Assembly: GCF_003254625.1 (NCBI RefSeq)
Contig: NZ_QJRJ01000078.1
Span: 281,079 to 345,078, forward strand
DNA from: Flavobacterium ginsenosidimutans
GTDB taxonomy: Bacteria > Bacteroidota > Bacteroidia > Flavobacteriales > Flavobacteriaceae
Direction: 5' to 3'
Length of the DNA stretch: 64,000 nt
Below are positions 24,994 to 33,718 of this stretch, piece after piece. The translations under genes and the position numbers were made by a program. The notes beneath the pieces are model-generated. The model was not told where the DNA came from. It did not search any database and worked only from the letters and a program-made list of their open reading frames with translations. Every line of letters begins with the position of its first letter. The first letter of the stretch is position 1.

Positions 24994-25461
24994 TTGGAGT
25001 TAGATAAGGAGATTCCTTTTACTACTGAAGAAGGTTATCAATATCTTGTAAGTTTTGTCAAATTTTCTGCAAACGGAATAGATTACGGAATTCCAATAAT
25101 TGATGTTTCAATTACATTAATGAATAGTGAAATTGAATATAATTCCATTAAGACTTTAAATATTTTTGTTGGCATAATAAATAATTATTTAGATCAGCAC
25201 AATGTTGTTCTTTATTATTACTGCGATACGTCAGCAATTAAAATGAGAACTAATAGAAAAGAAAAGCTTTTACCACAGGAGTACAGAAGTAAATTGTTTT
25301 CTTCAATGTTTAACAAAAAAAAATTTGACGATTATATATTAACAGAAATTAGAATAAATGATCCTGAAAGAGGTGATCACTTTACTTCTTTAATTTCAAG
25401 CGCAAATAATACTGATAAAATTAGGCTTATTGAAGACGACTTAAAAAAATTCAATAAGTAG
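24994..25461 (+). CDS. DUF6169-like hypothetical protein
   Basis: This is a 155-residue cytoplasmic protein. An in-frame stop at 24988 leaves TTG 24994 as the only practical start (next ATG is 42 codons in and would cut the conserved beginning). The opening 'FTTEEGYQYLVSF' and the middle 'VVLYYYCDTSAIKMRTNRKE' followed by 'RSKLFSSMF' fit what I recall of DUF6169, a small Bacteroidota family with a beta N-terminus and the phrase 'Y.(I/Y)CDTSD......R...F..WF'. Function unknown. It follows the 45-residue ORF by 11 bases and shares its promoter. It converges on the GGCT-like gene, whose stop is 10 bases away. Family assignment is from memory and tentative. Confidence 0.6.
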   Translation: MELDKEIPFTTEEGYQYLVSFVKFSANGIDYGIPIIDVSITLMNSEIEYNSIKTLNIFVGIINNYLDQHNVVLYYYCDTSAIKMRTNRKEKLLPQEYRSKLFSSMFNKKKFDDYILTEIRINDPERGDHFTSLISSANNTDKIRLIEDDLKKFNK

Positions 25462-25470
25462 TTATCTATT

Positions 25471-25821
25471 TTACATACTTTTCAAAGCATAAATAAATCC
25501 AATTCCTTTTTCTCCGCTTTCCAGCTCATATTCGGTTTGAATTCGAGTATAGCCATCGCCTTCAAATTCGTCTAGATAATCCCAATTTGCAGATAAATCT
25601 TCTGAAAATAAAACGTATGCTTTTATAATTTCAGCTTCTTTGGAATTCATCGGAATAAAACCATTATATCCTAAAGAAGAACCCCACCCTCCTTCTTGAA
25701 GTTTTCCTTTTATAATCGCTTTTTTCCATTCGCCCTTAATCGGATCCATAACCGAATGATTGGATTCGCCTGGCGCCAATGATCCATAAATTATTAAAGC
25801 TGGTAATTCTCTATCTTTCAT
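25471..25821 (-). CDS. Gamma-glutamylcyclotransferase (GGCT/AIG2-like) fold protein
   Basis: This is a 116-residue protein with the GGCT-like substrate loop 'IYGSLAPGESNH' (YGSL at 12-15) and the acidic segment 'LDEFEGDGYTR' near residue 83, which holds the expected catalytic glutamate (E85 or E87). Family members release 5-oxoproline from gamma-glutamyl amines or act on related compounds. The specific substrate cannot be told. There is no signal peptide. It is followed on the same strand by nothing close and preceded by the MBL-fold gene only 17 bases upstream, so the two are probably one transcript, with a possible link in detoxification or amide metabolism (inference). Confidence 0.85.
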   Translation of the reverse strand: MKDRELPALIIYGSLAPGESNHSVMDPIKGEWKKAIIKGKLQEGGWGSSLGYNGFIPMNSKEAEIIKAYVLFSEDLSANWDYLDEFEGDGYTRIQTEYELESGEKGIGFIYALKSM

Positions 25822-25838
25822 ATTCTTCTATTATAATC

Positions 25839-26561
25839 TCAAAACTCCAAAACTGGCGTCTTCATATCATGGTACAAAAGCACTTTCCAATTTTGTTCTT
25901 TTGCTTCTTGCTCCCATTTTTTTCTTGATTCCATTGCTCGCTTTCCATCGAAATCTGTTTTGTAGGCAACGTGCATTTTCAAATATATTTTTTGCGGAAG
26001 ATCATCAGCTCCATAAAATACAATTTCGTTATCAGCCTTAATCCAAAATACTTGATGAAACTTTGTATGCCCGGCCGAAACTTCAAAGAAAATTTCATCT
26101 GTAATTTGTCCGTTGTCTTCATTTAGCAATTCAACATTAGGTAATTTTTCAAGCTGATTTAATATTTCTGGAACGTAAGATGGATTTTGCAATTGCTGTA
26201 AAGCAAAATCTATTTCTCTTTTTTGAATGTAAATCTTTGCATTCGGGAAATTTTGAATGAATTGATCATTTTCGAAATAACCAATTCCTTCAATATGATC
26301 TTTATGTAAATGCGAAACCAAAACTTTCGTAATCTGTTGAGGTTCGATATTATTTTTTCTTAGCATTTCATAAATAAATGGAACTCCATTGTTTACAAAT
26401 CCTAACCCGAAATCTAATAAAATAATATCATTTTCTGTAATAACAAGAAAAGGCTGAATTGCCATTTTTAAACCCGATTCAGTTGTTTCTTCTGTCAAAA
26501 GCTGAAATTCTTTTTTAGAATTAGCAATGTAATTTCCTTCTTGTAAAGCAATTATTTTCAT
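25839..26561 (-). CDS. MBL-fold metallo-hydrolase
   Basis: This is a 240-residue cytoplasmic hydrolase. It shows the metallo-beta-lactamase metal motif HLHKDH at residues 84-89, with further ligands H165 (SAGHT), D186/187 (YGADDLPQ) and H231 (LLYHDM). The spacing suits lactonase-, or glyoxalase II-like dinuclear zinc enzymes. I cannot name the substrate. It is divergently transcribed from a LysR regulator 103 bases away, the classic layout in which the LysR protein controls the neighbouring enzyme. It probably forms one unit with the GGCT-like gene. Length and motif set are complete. Confidence 0.85.
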   Translation of the reverse strand: MKIIALQEGNYIANSKKEFQLLTEETTESGLKMAIQPFLVITENDIILLDFGLGFVNNGVPFIYEMLRKNNIEPQQITKVLVSHLHKDHIEGIGYFENDQFIQNFPNAKIYIQKREIDFALQQLQNPSYVPEILNQLEKLPNVELLNEDNGQITDEIFFEVSAGHTKFHQVFWIKADNEIVFYGADDLPQKIYLKMHVAYKTDFDGKRAMESRKKWEQEAKEQNWKVLLYHDMKTPVLEF

Positions 26562-26609
26562 TTTATTCTTCTGTAATTTTTAGAACGAAACAAAGTTCTT
26601 AAGAATTTC

Positions 26610-26618
26610 TATATTTGT
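26610..26618 (+). promoter_or_regulatory. Likely -7 box of the LysR gene
   Basis: TATATTTGT fits TAnnTTTG; the -33 box is not clear. It lies 47 bases before the LysR start, inside the 103-base divergent region shared with the MBL gene. ATCGAT/CGATAA-type palindromic bits between it and the ATG could bind LysR itself, but no clear T-N11-A site was proven. Confidence 0.45.
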
Positions 26619-26664
26619 AAAACCTTATTTTTCGATATAATCAATCGATAAAACCGATTTATAA

Positions 26665-27540
26665 ATGGAACTTCGTCAGCTTAAATATTTTCTAAAAGCA
26701 AAAGAATTACTGAATTTTACTGAAGCTGCTGCTGCGCTTTATATCAGTCAAAGCACTTTATCACAACAAATTAAACAATTGGAAGATGAACTTCAGGTTC
26801 CCCTTTTTAACCGAATTGGAAAGCGAATTACATTGACAGAAGCTGGAGAATTATTTTCGGTTTATGCACAGCAATCGGTCAACAAAGCTTCTGACGGACT
26901 GCAATTATTAAAAGATTTAAATAAACTCGAAACAGGAAAAATTGCCATTGGTGTTACATACGCTTTACGCCATGTTGTTACAAAAGCTTTGATTTTATTT
27001 AGCTCTGAATATCCAAAAATTCAGTTCGAAATCATTTTTGGAACTTCGCAGGAATTAATACAAAAACTGAATCATTTTCAACTCGATGTGATTCTGACTT
27101 TCGAAGAAATTGCTTCTGAAGCTCATTTCAAATATTTGGAATTGTTTACTTCGCCAATGGCTTTGGTTACCTCTTCTGAAACTTCTTTAAAAAATAAAAA
27201 AACAATTTCTCTGGAAGAAATAAGTATGTTGCCACTTGCCATGCCTGCAGGCGGTTTTAGCACAACTCAGTTTATCAGTAGAGCTTTTGAGAAAAGTAAT
27301 TTACACCCAAAAGTTACGATCGAAATAAACGATATTCCAACTTTACTGGAACTTATTAAAACAGGAAAATGGCATACAATTTTAACAAAAACTACAATTG
27401 AGGACGAAAAAGATTTGTACGCTATTCCAATAAAAGGAGAAAATATGACGCGAACTGCAATGCTTATTTCTCTGAAAGAAGTGTATGAGAAAAAAGCGGT
27501 AAAGGCTTTTTTGAAAATTTTGATGGAGAATTTGAAGTAA
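26665..27540 (+). CDS. LysR-family transcriptional regulator
   Basis: This is a 291-residue regulator. The winged helix-turn-helix covers residues 1-60 ('MELRQLKYFLKAKELLNFTE', 'AAALYISQSTLSQQIKQLED'), followed by a linker helix and a periplasmic-binding-protein-like effector domain about 90-290 ('GKIAIGVTYALRHVV', 'LPLAMPAGGF'). The arrangement matches CynR/CysL-like members. It is divergent from the MBL-fold hydrolase, which is the likely target, with the DNA between them as the probable binding site. It ends in a convergent region with the acetylesterase gene, holding a long perfect palindrome that may terminate both. The effector is unknown. Confidence 0.9.
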   Translation: MELRQLKYFLKAKELLNFTEAAAALYISQSTLSQQIKQLEDELQVPLFNRIGKRITLTEAGELFSVYAQQSVNKASDGLQLLKDLNKLETGKIAIGVTYALRHVVTKALILFSSEYPKIQFEIIFGTSQELIQKLNHFQLDVILTFEEIASEAHFKYLELFTSPMALVTSSETSLKNKKTISLEEISMLPLAMPAGGFSTTQFISRAFEKSNLHPKVTIEINDIPTLLELIKTGKWHTILTKTTIEDEKDLYAIPIKGENMTRTAMLISLKEVYEKKAVKAFLKILMENLK

Positions 27541-27556
27541 ACTATTTATCGTAAAA

Positions 27557-27660
27557 TTTGTCATTTCGAGGAACGAGAAATCGCACTCGTAGTTCCGCAA
27601 AGAAAAGCTCAAATCTTTGTCGACCTTCTAGTGCGATTTCTCGTTCCTCGAAATGACAAA
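27557..27660. repeat. 104-bp palindromic element, family A copy 1 (perfect 31-bp arms)
   Basis: Arms 27557-27587 and 27630-27660 are a perfect 31-bp inverted repeat beginning TTTGTCATTTCGAGGAACGA; the 42-base loop differs from the other copies. Related copies lie at 49898-50002 and 52794-52896. This one sits between convergent genes. Confidence 0.93.
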
Positions 27661-27684
27661 ACTGGATGGAATAACTTAAAATAC

Positions 27685-27716
27685 AGCTTTGTCAAAGTTT
27701 TAAAATTTGTCAAAGT
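27685..27716. repeat. Degenerate family C repeat
   Basis: AGCTTTGTCAAAGTTTT followed by AAATTTGTCAAAGTT. The right half is in the direct rather than the inverted orientation, so the palindrome of the copies at 12049 and 41189 is lost. Confidence 0.65.
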
Positions 27717-27732
27717 TCTCATTTCATAAAAG

Positions 27733-29640
27733 TTATTTCAACTCTGCTTCAAAAGGTGAAGCTGGTAAATTCTCTTTATTGTATAAATTAGCATTATCTG
27801 GATTATCTGCCCAAGCATAACGCATTTTTACTGGATTTTTAATTTCATTGTTCCAAACAATAACTTTATCGCCTTCAATATTTGCTTTTGCCCAAACAAA
27901 TTTTCCGTCTGGTCCCGCGATTGCGAAACTATATAAAGTATTACCTCCTTTATTCATTAAACCAGTTCCGACAGAAGAAAAACTTAAAATAAGCTGTTCG
28001 TTTTTTTGCTCCATCGATTCGAATATTGGCCCTGAGGCAATTAAATTTTTCTCGCCATAAACCAATTTTCTTGCCTGAAGCGCCAATCGTAGTCCAACAT
28101 CATATTTGTTTAATGGATGAATATCATTCCATTCGCCCAAATCAATCGCAACTGCCATTCCCGTATTTGAAACTTTTAAAACATTGGCTTGCTGTTGTCT
28201 CAAAACTGCCCAATTGCTTTCGGATGGTTCTGGTTTTGATTCCATAAAATTGGGTAATTGCACCAATAAAAATGGCAGTTTTTCCTGTTTCCATTGTGTT
28301 CTCCAATTTGCAATTAAGGTTTCCATTAAAGCCGTATATTCAGCTGGCTTTTTGGTATTGGCTTCACCTTGATACCATAAAACACCTTTTATTGAATAAT
28401 TTTTCAAAGGAGCAATCATAGCGTTATACAATCCAACTGGTTTCCATCTTACGAAAGTCTGTCCTGGAAGCGGCTGCATATTTGATCCTAATTTATATCT
28501 CCAATTTCCTTTTAAATCGATGGTTTTGTCTCCAACAATTAATTCATACGGTTTATCAACTACAAAACCTCCTTTTCCAGAATTATTGATTACGCGAACG
28601 GTGATTTCATTTCTTCCTTCTTTTAAAACATTAGCATTGAAAGAATAAATTCTCGGCGGATATTGATATGAAGTTGTTCCAACAAAATGTCCATTTACAA
28701 AAACCGAATCGGCATCGACGATTCTTCCTAAAATTAATTTTGCCTGATTTTCTTTTACTTTTTCTAAAACAAAATCTTTTTTAAACCAAACCGAACCATT
28801 AATTTTCCCAAGTTCTCCATCTGCCCAATAACCCGGAATTTGCATTTCTCTCCAATCAGAAATATCAGTTGGATTTAACCATTTATTTTTTAGTCCGAGA
28901 TCCGTATTGTTTAATAATTTGTACCATTCTGAATTTACTTTTCGGTCGTTTTCGTCGATTTGTTTTTCAAGTTTTCCGTCTTTGAATTTTAGAAATTCCT
29001 GATAATATTCAGGGAATTTTTTAATGCTTTCTTTGCTAATCCAAGATTCTGCTGGAGAACCGCCCAAAGCGCTGTTGATTAATCCGATTGGGATTTTATA
29101 CTTTTCGTAAATTTCTGTGGCAAAGAAATATCCAACGCCTGTAAATTGTAAAACATTAATTGGATTTGCTGAAATCCATGACCCTGAAGAAAAGTCGTTT
29201 CGTTCTTTTTCGAAATAATATTCATCTGGAACTAAAAATTGTCTGATGTTCGAATTTTCCGATTTCGCAATAATGTCTTGATATTTGTCTTTCAGTCGAT
29301 CCATAGAAAGTTCCATATTTGACTGACCTGAACATAACCAAACATCTCCAAAAAGTATATTTTTTAAAACAATTGTATTTGATGCTTTTAAAGTCATTTC
29401 ATACGGTCCGCCTGTTTTTTGCGATAGAAGCTGAATCGACCATTTTCCGTCTTCTGCGGTTGTCGTGTTGTATTTCTTTCCTTTAAAATCAAGTTCAATT
29501 TTTTCCTTCGGAGATGCCCAACCCCAAATATTGATTTTGGTATCGCGCTGTAAAACCATTCCATCGCTAATTAGTCTTGGAAGTTTTATTTGAGCATTGA
29601 TGCTAAAAGTTATTAGAAATGCTAGTATTATTTTTTTCAT
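27733..29640 (-). CDS. SGNH-type sialate/xylan O-acetylesterase
   Basis: This is a 635-residue exported esterase (signal peptide MKKIILAFLITFSINAQ). The nucleophile block is 'CSGQSNMEL' with S107, a second conserved block is 'GVLWYQGEANTKKP', and D506/H508 (NDIHPLNKYD) complete the triad, as in the sialate O-acetylesterase family. Between the two blocks (about 250-380) is a galactose-binding-like beta-sandwich with 'VWFKKDFVLEK' and 'DSVFVNGHFVGTT'. Enzymes of this type in xylan loci remove acetyl groups from xylan or its side chains, so an acetylxylan esterase role is more plausible than action on sialate. It is the most downstream gene of the locus, separated from GH35 by a family B repeat. 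Confidence 0.85.
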   Translation of the reverse strand: MKKIILAFLITFSINAQIKLPRLISDGMVLQRDTKINIWGWASPKEKIELDFKGKKYNTTTAEDGKWSIQLLSQKTGGPYEMTLKASNTIVLKNILFGDVWLCSGQSNMELSMDRLKDKYQDIIAKSENSNIRQFLVPDEYYFEKERNDFSSGSWISANPINVLQFTGVGYFFATEIYEKYKIPIGLINSALGGSPAESWISKESIKKFPEYYQEFLKFKDGKLEKQIDENDRKVNSEWYKLLNNTDLGLKNKWLNPTDISDWREMQIPGYWADGELGKINGSVWFKKDFVLEKVKENQAKLILGRIVDADSVFVNGHFVGTTSYQYPPRIYSFNANVLKEGRNEITVRVINNSGKGGFVVDKPYELIVGDKTIDLKGNWRYKLGSNMQPLPGQTFVRWKPVGLYNAMIAPLKNYSIKGVLWYQGEANTKKPAEYTALMETLIANWRTQWKQEKLPFLLVQLPNFMESKPEPSESNWAVLRQQQANVLKVSNTGMAVAIDLGEWNDIHPLNKYDVGLRLALQARKLVYGEKNLIASGPIFESMEQKNEQLILSFSSVGTGLMNKGGNTLYSFAIAGPDGKFVWAKANIEGDKVIVWNNEIKNPVKMRYAWADNPDNANLYNKENLPASPFEAELK

Positions 29641-29675
29641 TCTTATATGTTTTTTTACAGTAAGAAAATCATATT

Positions 29676-29777
29676 ATCCTAACAGATTTCTAAAACCTGT
29701 TAGGTATTACTTTTCATTCTAAAATTAAAAATACAGGTTTTCAATTGAAACCTAACAGGCTTTGGAAACCTGTTAGG
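29676..29777. repeat. Family B long inverted repeat (CCTAACAGG type), GH35-esterase junction
   Basis: Two palindromic units, 29676-29706 (ATCCTAACAG...CTGTTAGG) and 29751-29777 (CCTAACAGGC...CCTGTTAGG), which also pair with each other over about 28 bp with few mismatches, giving a nested hairpin about 100 bases long. Confidence 0.85.
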
Positions 29778-29787
29778 ATGGAAAATC

Positions 29788-31413
29788 TTATTCGTAAGTA
29801 TATAATTTTATTTTTTGGATTTCGTAATCGCCAACTGAGATTCTTAAATGTCTGCCTTGATGCGTTTGATCTCCGTTAAAGTGCCTTATGGTTCTCCAAA
29901 TTTCATTTTCAAATTTTCCTTGATCTGTTTTTAGAATTCCTGCATTTAAATTCTCTTTTAAAGACTTAAAAGTTACTACAATTCCTGAACCTGAAATATA
30001 AAATTCGTCTTTTCCAATTTCAATAATAATAGCGCTCGACATTGGCCAAACCTCAGCTTTTGCTCCATCTGACCAATTTAAGGTATAGTCGTGTTTGAAA
30101 GTGAATTCGTAATTGCCCATTTTGATGATTTGCGTATTATTTTCTTTGTCTAATAAAACGCCATCGATTTTTCCTTGCCCTTTATTGGCTTCAATAACAG
30201 GCGTTAATTGCTTTACTAAATCATAGATTTTGCCTAAAGGTTCTTTCTTAGCATCTGCAACGGATTCTATGGAAAATGGCGAAAAACCAATTGCTTCATA
30301 ATGTCCAATTGCATATAAACCTTTGAACGGCGCTGTTTCATCAAAACGATGTTCTGGAATAAATAATGGATCGCCTTGACGCGTAAATAAATCGTTCCAT
30401 TGTTTGAATGACGGATTATAGAAATCTGGCGCTAAAAAGTCAATTGCATTTCCTGCTGCTTTCCAAACATCCATAATATGAGGTAACGGACCTGCACTTG
30501 GATATTGTCCAGGCTTTTTTTCTGGCGCGTTTAAAGCTGCGTTTACAAACATCGGAATTGGATAAACGTCTTTTCCTGCTTTTGCAACAGTATTAGTAAA
30601 TTTAGAAAAATACCAAGCCATAAAAATTTCATCAGTGTGAAGTCCTTTTCCGAAAATTTCTTCCCAGTTTCCTTTGGTTTTGAATCCGTTTTTCTTCCAA
30701 ACCTCTAAAAATTCTGGAACTAGATTTTGTTTGTTTTTTTCTAAATATTTGATCAATTCATCTGGAACTGGTTTTTGAAATGTCGCATTCGCTAAAGGAT
30801 GATAATCACGAGCCGTTGGCAACATTCCGATTTCATTTTCAACCTGAATCATGATAACGGTTTGGTCTTTCTGATCGAAATCTTTTATGTGTGTCATTAG
30901 TTTTTTAAACGCATTCAAATCGGCTTGAAGGTTATTTTCGCCGAAAGGCGTTAAAATTTCATGACTTTTATTTTGATCATCTTTTACTCTTGGATATTTC
31001 TTTTGATTTAATTTTATCCATTCTGGAGCATGGCTGGACATACTATTTTTCCATGATCCAAACCATAGAAAAACGAGTTTTAGATTTTCTTTTCGTGCAC
31101 GGATAATCAAATCATCAACTAAAGAAAAATCAAATTTGCCTTCTTGCGGTTCTATTAATTCCCAATAAATAGGCGTTAAAACTGTGTTGAGGTTCATGTC
31201 GGTCAATTTCGGCCAGATGGTTTCCATGCTTTCCATACTGGTTGCCGAAGAATTGCCTAATTCTCCTCCTCGTATAATAAAAGGTTTTTCGTTAACAATG
31301 AGTTGCGTTTTATTTCCTTTTTGCTGTAAATGAGGTATTTTTGCTTGAGAAAACCCGAATTGTGTCGCAATAACAAAAAGAGTAAAAACAATATTTTTAA
31401 AAGGCTTATACAT
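29788..31413 (-). CDS. GH35 beta-galactosidase-like glycosidase (DUF5597 C-terminus)
   Basis: This is a 541-residue exported glycosidase (leader MYKPFKNIVFTLFVIATQFG). The TIM barrel starts at about residue 40 ('IIRGGELGNSS', 'MNLNTVLTPIYWELIEPQEG'), with acid/base E194 in 'IQVENEIG' and likely nucleophile E354 in 'LFIPEHRF'. The C-terminal region about 400-541 fits DUF5597, a beta domain joined to GH35-type barrels in xylan and pectin loci. It probably removes beta-galactosyl (or related) substituents from a xylan side chain. It lies 92 bases downstream of the CBM-bearing GH10, separated by a terminator-like hairpin at 31445-31486. The exact linkage it cleaves is not shown. Confidence 0.85.
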   Translation of the reverse strand: MYKPFKNIVFTLFVIATQFGFSQAKIPHLQQKGNKTQLIVNEKPFIIRGGELGNSSATSMESMETIWPKLTDMNLNTVLTPIYWELIEPQEGKFDFSLVDDLIIRARKENLKLVFLWFGSWKNSMSSHAPEWIKLNQKKYPRVKDDQNKSHEILTPFGENNLQADLNAFKKLMTHIKDFDQKDQTVIMIQVENEIGMLPTARDYHPLANATFQKPVPDELIKYLEKNKQNLVPEFLEVWKKNGFKTKGNWEEIFGKGLHTDEIFMAWYFSKFTNTVAKAGKDVYPIPMFVNAALNAPEKKPGQYPSAGPLPHIMDVWKAAGNAIDFLAPDFYNPSFKQWNDLFTRQGDPLFIPEHRFDETAPFKGLYAIGHYEAIGFSPFSIESVADAKKEPLGKIYDLVKQLTPVIEANKGQGKIDGVLLDKENNTQIIKMGNYEFTFKHDYTLNWSDGAKAEVWPMSSAIIIEIGKDEFYISGSGIVVTFKSLKENLNAGILKTDQGKFENEIWRTIRHFNGDQTHQGRHLRISVGDYEIQKIKLYTYE

Positions 31414-31444
31414 TCTAATTGTTTTTAAAAATTAAAAAATAAAT

Positions 31445-31486
31445 AATCCATAATACAAACCCTTTTACAGGCTCATATTATGGATT
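31445..31486 (-). terminator. Hairpin between GH10 and GH35 genes
   Basis: Arms AATCCATAATA (31445-31455) and TATTATGGATT (31476-31486) pair perfectly over 11 bp; the minus strand then reads ATTTATTTTTTAATTTTT. It begins 19 bases after the GH10 stop and ends about 30 bases before the GH35 start. Confidence 0.6.
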
Positions 31487-31504
31487 AAATTACAATAAAA
31501 CTTA

Positions 31505-33715
31505 CTACTTAACCAACTCTCCAGAAAAGTCTTTACTTACATCTTTACCTGCAAGACCATCTGCTGTACCTTTATAAGCATGTTTACGAACATAATTTGC
31601 ATCCCAAAGGTTTGGCGATTCGTCCGGTAACCAATATTCGTGTTCTTTTGAATTGTCTGAAACTCCCCAAATTGTTATGCCATATTGCTGAGCCGCAGGA
31701 ATGTATTTTTTGTACATATCGATTACATACTGATACATTTCAGCTTGTGAAGCTTGTTGTGCAACGGTTGGAGCGTTTGTTCCTAATCTTACGTCCAACT
31801 CCGAGATTTTAATCAATTTTCCTGAAGCTGCCAGTTTTTGAAACATCTGAACAATTTGATCTTTGTCTGTTGTTAAACTAATGTGCATTTGCGTTCCAAT
31901 TCCGTCAACTGTTCCGCCTTTGCTTTCGATATATTTTACATAGTCGATTAATCCTTCACATTTATCTAATCTAGATTCTAAGTTATAATCGTTGATGAAA
32001 AGTTTATCTGTAGAATTTCCGTATTGGCGAGCCAGTTTAAATGCTGTTACAGCGTAATCTTTTCCTAAGTATTTTACCCATGAGAAATAATCTGATGCTG
32101 TATCACCTTCTGTTCCATTTCTTAACGTTCCATCTTCTTTCATAGGTTCGTTTACAACATCCCATGCAAAAACACTTGTTTTGTAATGCGTCATCATTTT
32201 TGAAATCCAATCGGTCATGGCATCTTCAATAATTTTCGTTTTCTCGGCATCGGTTTTCTCAATTGTAACTGGAGCTGTAGCGCCTCCGCCAGATGTTGAA
32301 CCGTCAGTTATTAAAACATTGTCGATATAATAAGTTCCTGCCAATAATCCTAAATCAAAGTTGAAACCTGTTTCTGTTCCAGCCGAAGTTATTTTCCATT
32401 CAATTAATTTCCAAGTTGCAGAAGTTGCCTGATTTCCTTGATATTGCGCTGATCCGCCAGTTGTTGAACAACGAACAGATCCTGTACCTTCTGAACGAAT
32501 CATGAATGAAATCGTATAGCTTTTTCCTGCTGTTAAAGTTGATGTAAAATCGCCATGAATCTGCGTTTTCCATTCTCCTCCAGAATTATCTGTTGCATTT
32601 ATCACTTTCATTGCTCCATTTCCTTCGTAAGCGTCTGTTGCCGATGCAAGACTTAAAGCATCTGAAGCTCCGTTGTATTTTGACCATCCTGTAATTCCTG
32701 AGTTAAAATTACCATTGCTTATCAAATTGGTTACCGCTGTCGCAGCATCAAGATCGACAACTGCAAGTGTATTAGCATCAATTAGATAAGTTACATTTGG
32801 AAGATATCCTAAATCTAAATTAAATTGAAAACTTGTACTTCCGGCTTTGAAATCGCCTGGAGCTAATTTTATTTTAACTTGTTGCCAAGAAGAAGTTGTT
32901 GCAAAAGCTTCTGTCCAGCTTCCTCCAGTACTAAACCAATCTTTGTACGGATATTGATTTGTAAGTGATCCGTTGAAAGAAATACGCCCTTTACCCGCAA
33001 CATCTGATTTGATGTAAAATGAAATCTCATAATTATGTCCGTCAACAATTGGCACATTTGGCGATGTCAATTGAAGATTGTATGCAGCTGAAGAACTTGC
33101 ACTAGACTGTAATTGAATTGCGCTAGAAGTGCTTGTTAATCCTGAATTGGCAACTGTTGTGATTCCTTTTCCTGGATTATTTCTAGCCCATCCAATAAAG
33201 GTTCCATTTTTAATAGAGGTTAAGTCTAAAATATTTGTTCCGCTTGAGCCTGGAATTACTGTTGGGGCAATAATACCATTTAGATAACTAGCATTTTGGT
33301 TGGAATGCCAAATTAAAGTATGTCCGAAAACCGATAAACCAGCACTTTTAGTTGCGGCAATAAAAGCATCTACATCTGCAAAATTGATTTCTCCTTTGGA
33401 GTTTACCATTGCACCATGTTTCATTTCGTAACCTGGCGTAACCTCATCAAAATTTTCATTGACAATATTTCTATATGTTGCATCGCTCATGTATAAACTA
33501 ATTCCGATTCCGTTTCCTAACTTAAAATCAGAATAGTTTTTTAATGGTTCGTATCGGCTGATTTTTTCAACCAATTCCAGAGGAAGTTCTGCTCCTGTTA
33601 TTTCTCCATGTTCTGGGTCTTTTCCCCACTCCATCAAGTTGTCATCGCAAGACGCGAATAACAACAATGATGAAGCAATTACAGGTAATATCTTTATATA
33701 TTTCATTTTGGTCAT
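31505..33715 (-). CDS. GH10 endo-beta-1,4-xylanase lipoprotein with inserted carbohydrate-binding modules
   Basis: This is a 736-residue lipoprotein (lipobox C23, LLFASC). The GH10 barrel begins at about residue 45 and runs to 'GHTLIWHSNQ' (131-140), where it is interrupted by about 330 residues, then resumes near 485 with catalytic acid/base E523 (WDVVNEP) and nucleophile E639 (ISELDVRL). The insert holds two beta-sandwich modules, about 160-320 and 325-472, with CBM4/9-like phrases ('NGTFIGWARNN', 'NLISNGNFNSGITGWS', 'YYIDNVLITDG'). This layout is known from surface xylanases of gut Bacteroidota, where inserted CBMs hold xylan at the cell surface. It overlaps the SGBP gene end by a few bases in spacing (3-base gap), so both are co-translated. 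Confidence 0.93.
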   Translation of the reverse strand: MTKMKYIKILPVIASSLLLFASCDDNLMEWGKDPEHGEITGAELPLELVEKISRYEPLKNYSDFKLGNGIGISLYMSDATYRNIVNENFDEVTPGYEMKHGAMVNSKGEINFADVDAFIAATKSAGLSVFGHTLIWHSNQNASYLNGIIAPTVIPGSSGTNILDLTSIKNGTFIGWARNNPGKGITTVANSGLTSTSSAIQLQSSASSSAAYNLQLTSPNVPIVDGHNYEISFYIKSDVAGKGRISFNGSLTNQYPYKDWFSTGGSWTEAFATTSSWQQVKIKLAPGDFKAGSTSFQFNLDLGYLPNVTYLIDANTLAVVDLDAATAVTNLISNGNFNSGITGWSKYNGASDALSLASATDAYEGNGAMKVINATDNSGGEWKTQIHGDFTSTLTAGKSYTISFMIRSEGTGSVRCSTTGGSAQYQGNQATSATWKLIEWKITSAGTETGFNFDLGLLAGTYYIDNVLITDGSTSGGGATAPVTIEKTDAEKTKIIEDAMTDWISKMMTHYKTSVFAWDVVNEPMKEDGTLRNGTEGDTASDYFSWVKYLGKDYAVTAFKLARQYGNSTDKLFINDYNLESRLDKCEGLIDYVKYIESKGGTVDGIGTQMHISLTTDKDQIVQMFQKLAASGKLIKISELDVRLGTNAPTVAQQASQAEMYQYVIDMYKKYIPAAQQYGITIWGVSDNSKEHEYWLPDESPNLWDANYVRKHAYKGTADGLAGKDVSKDFSGELVK

Positions 33716-33718
33716 TTT

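Noticed and set aside
25839..26561. Acyl-homoserine-lactonase for the MBL-fold protein
   Set aside because: The metal motif is shared by many MBL subfamilies; nothing here specifies a quorum-signal substrate.
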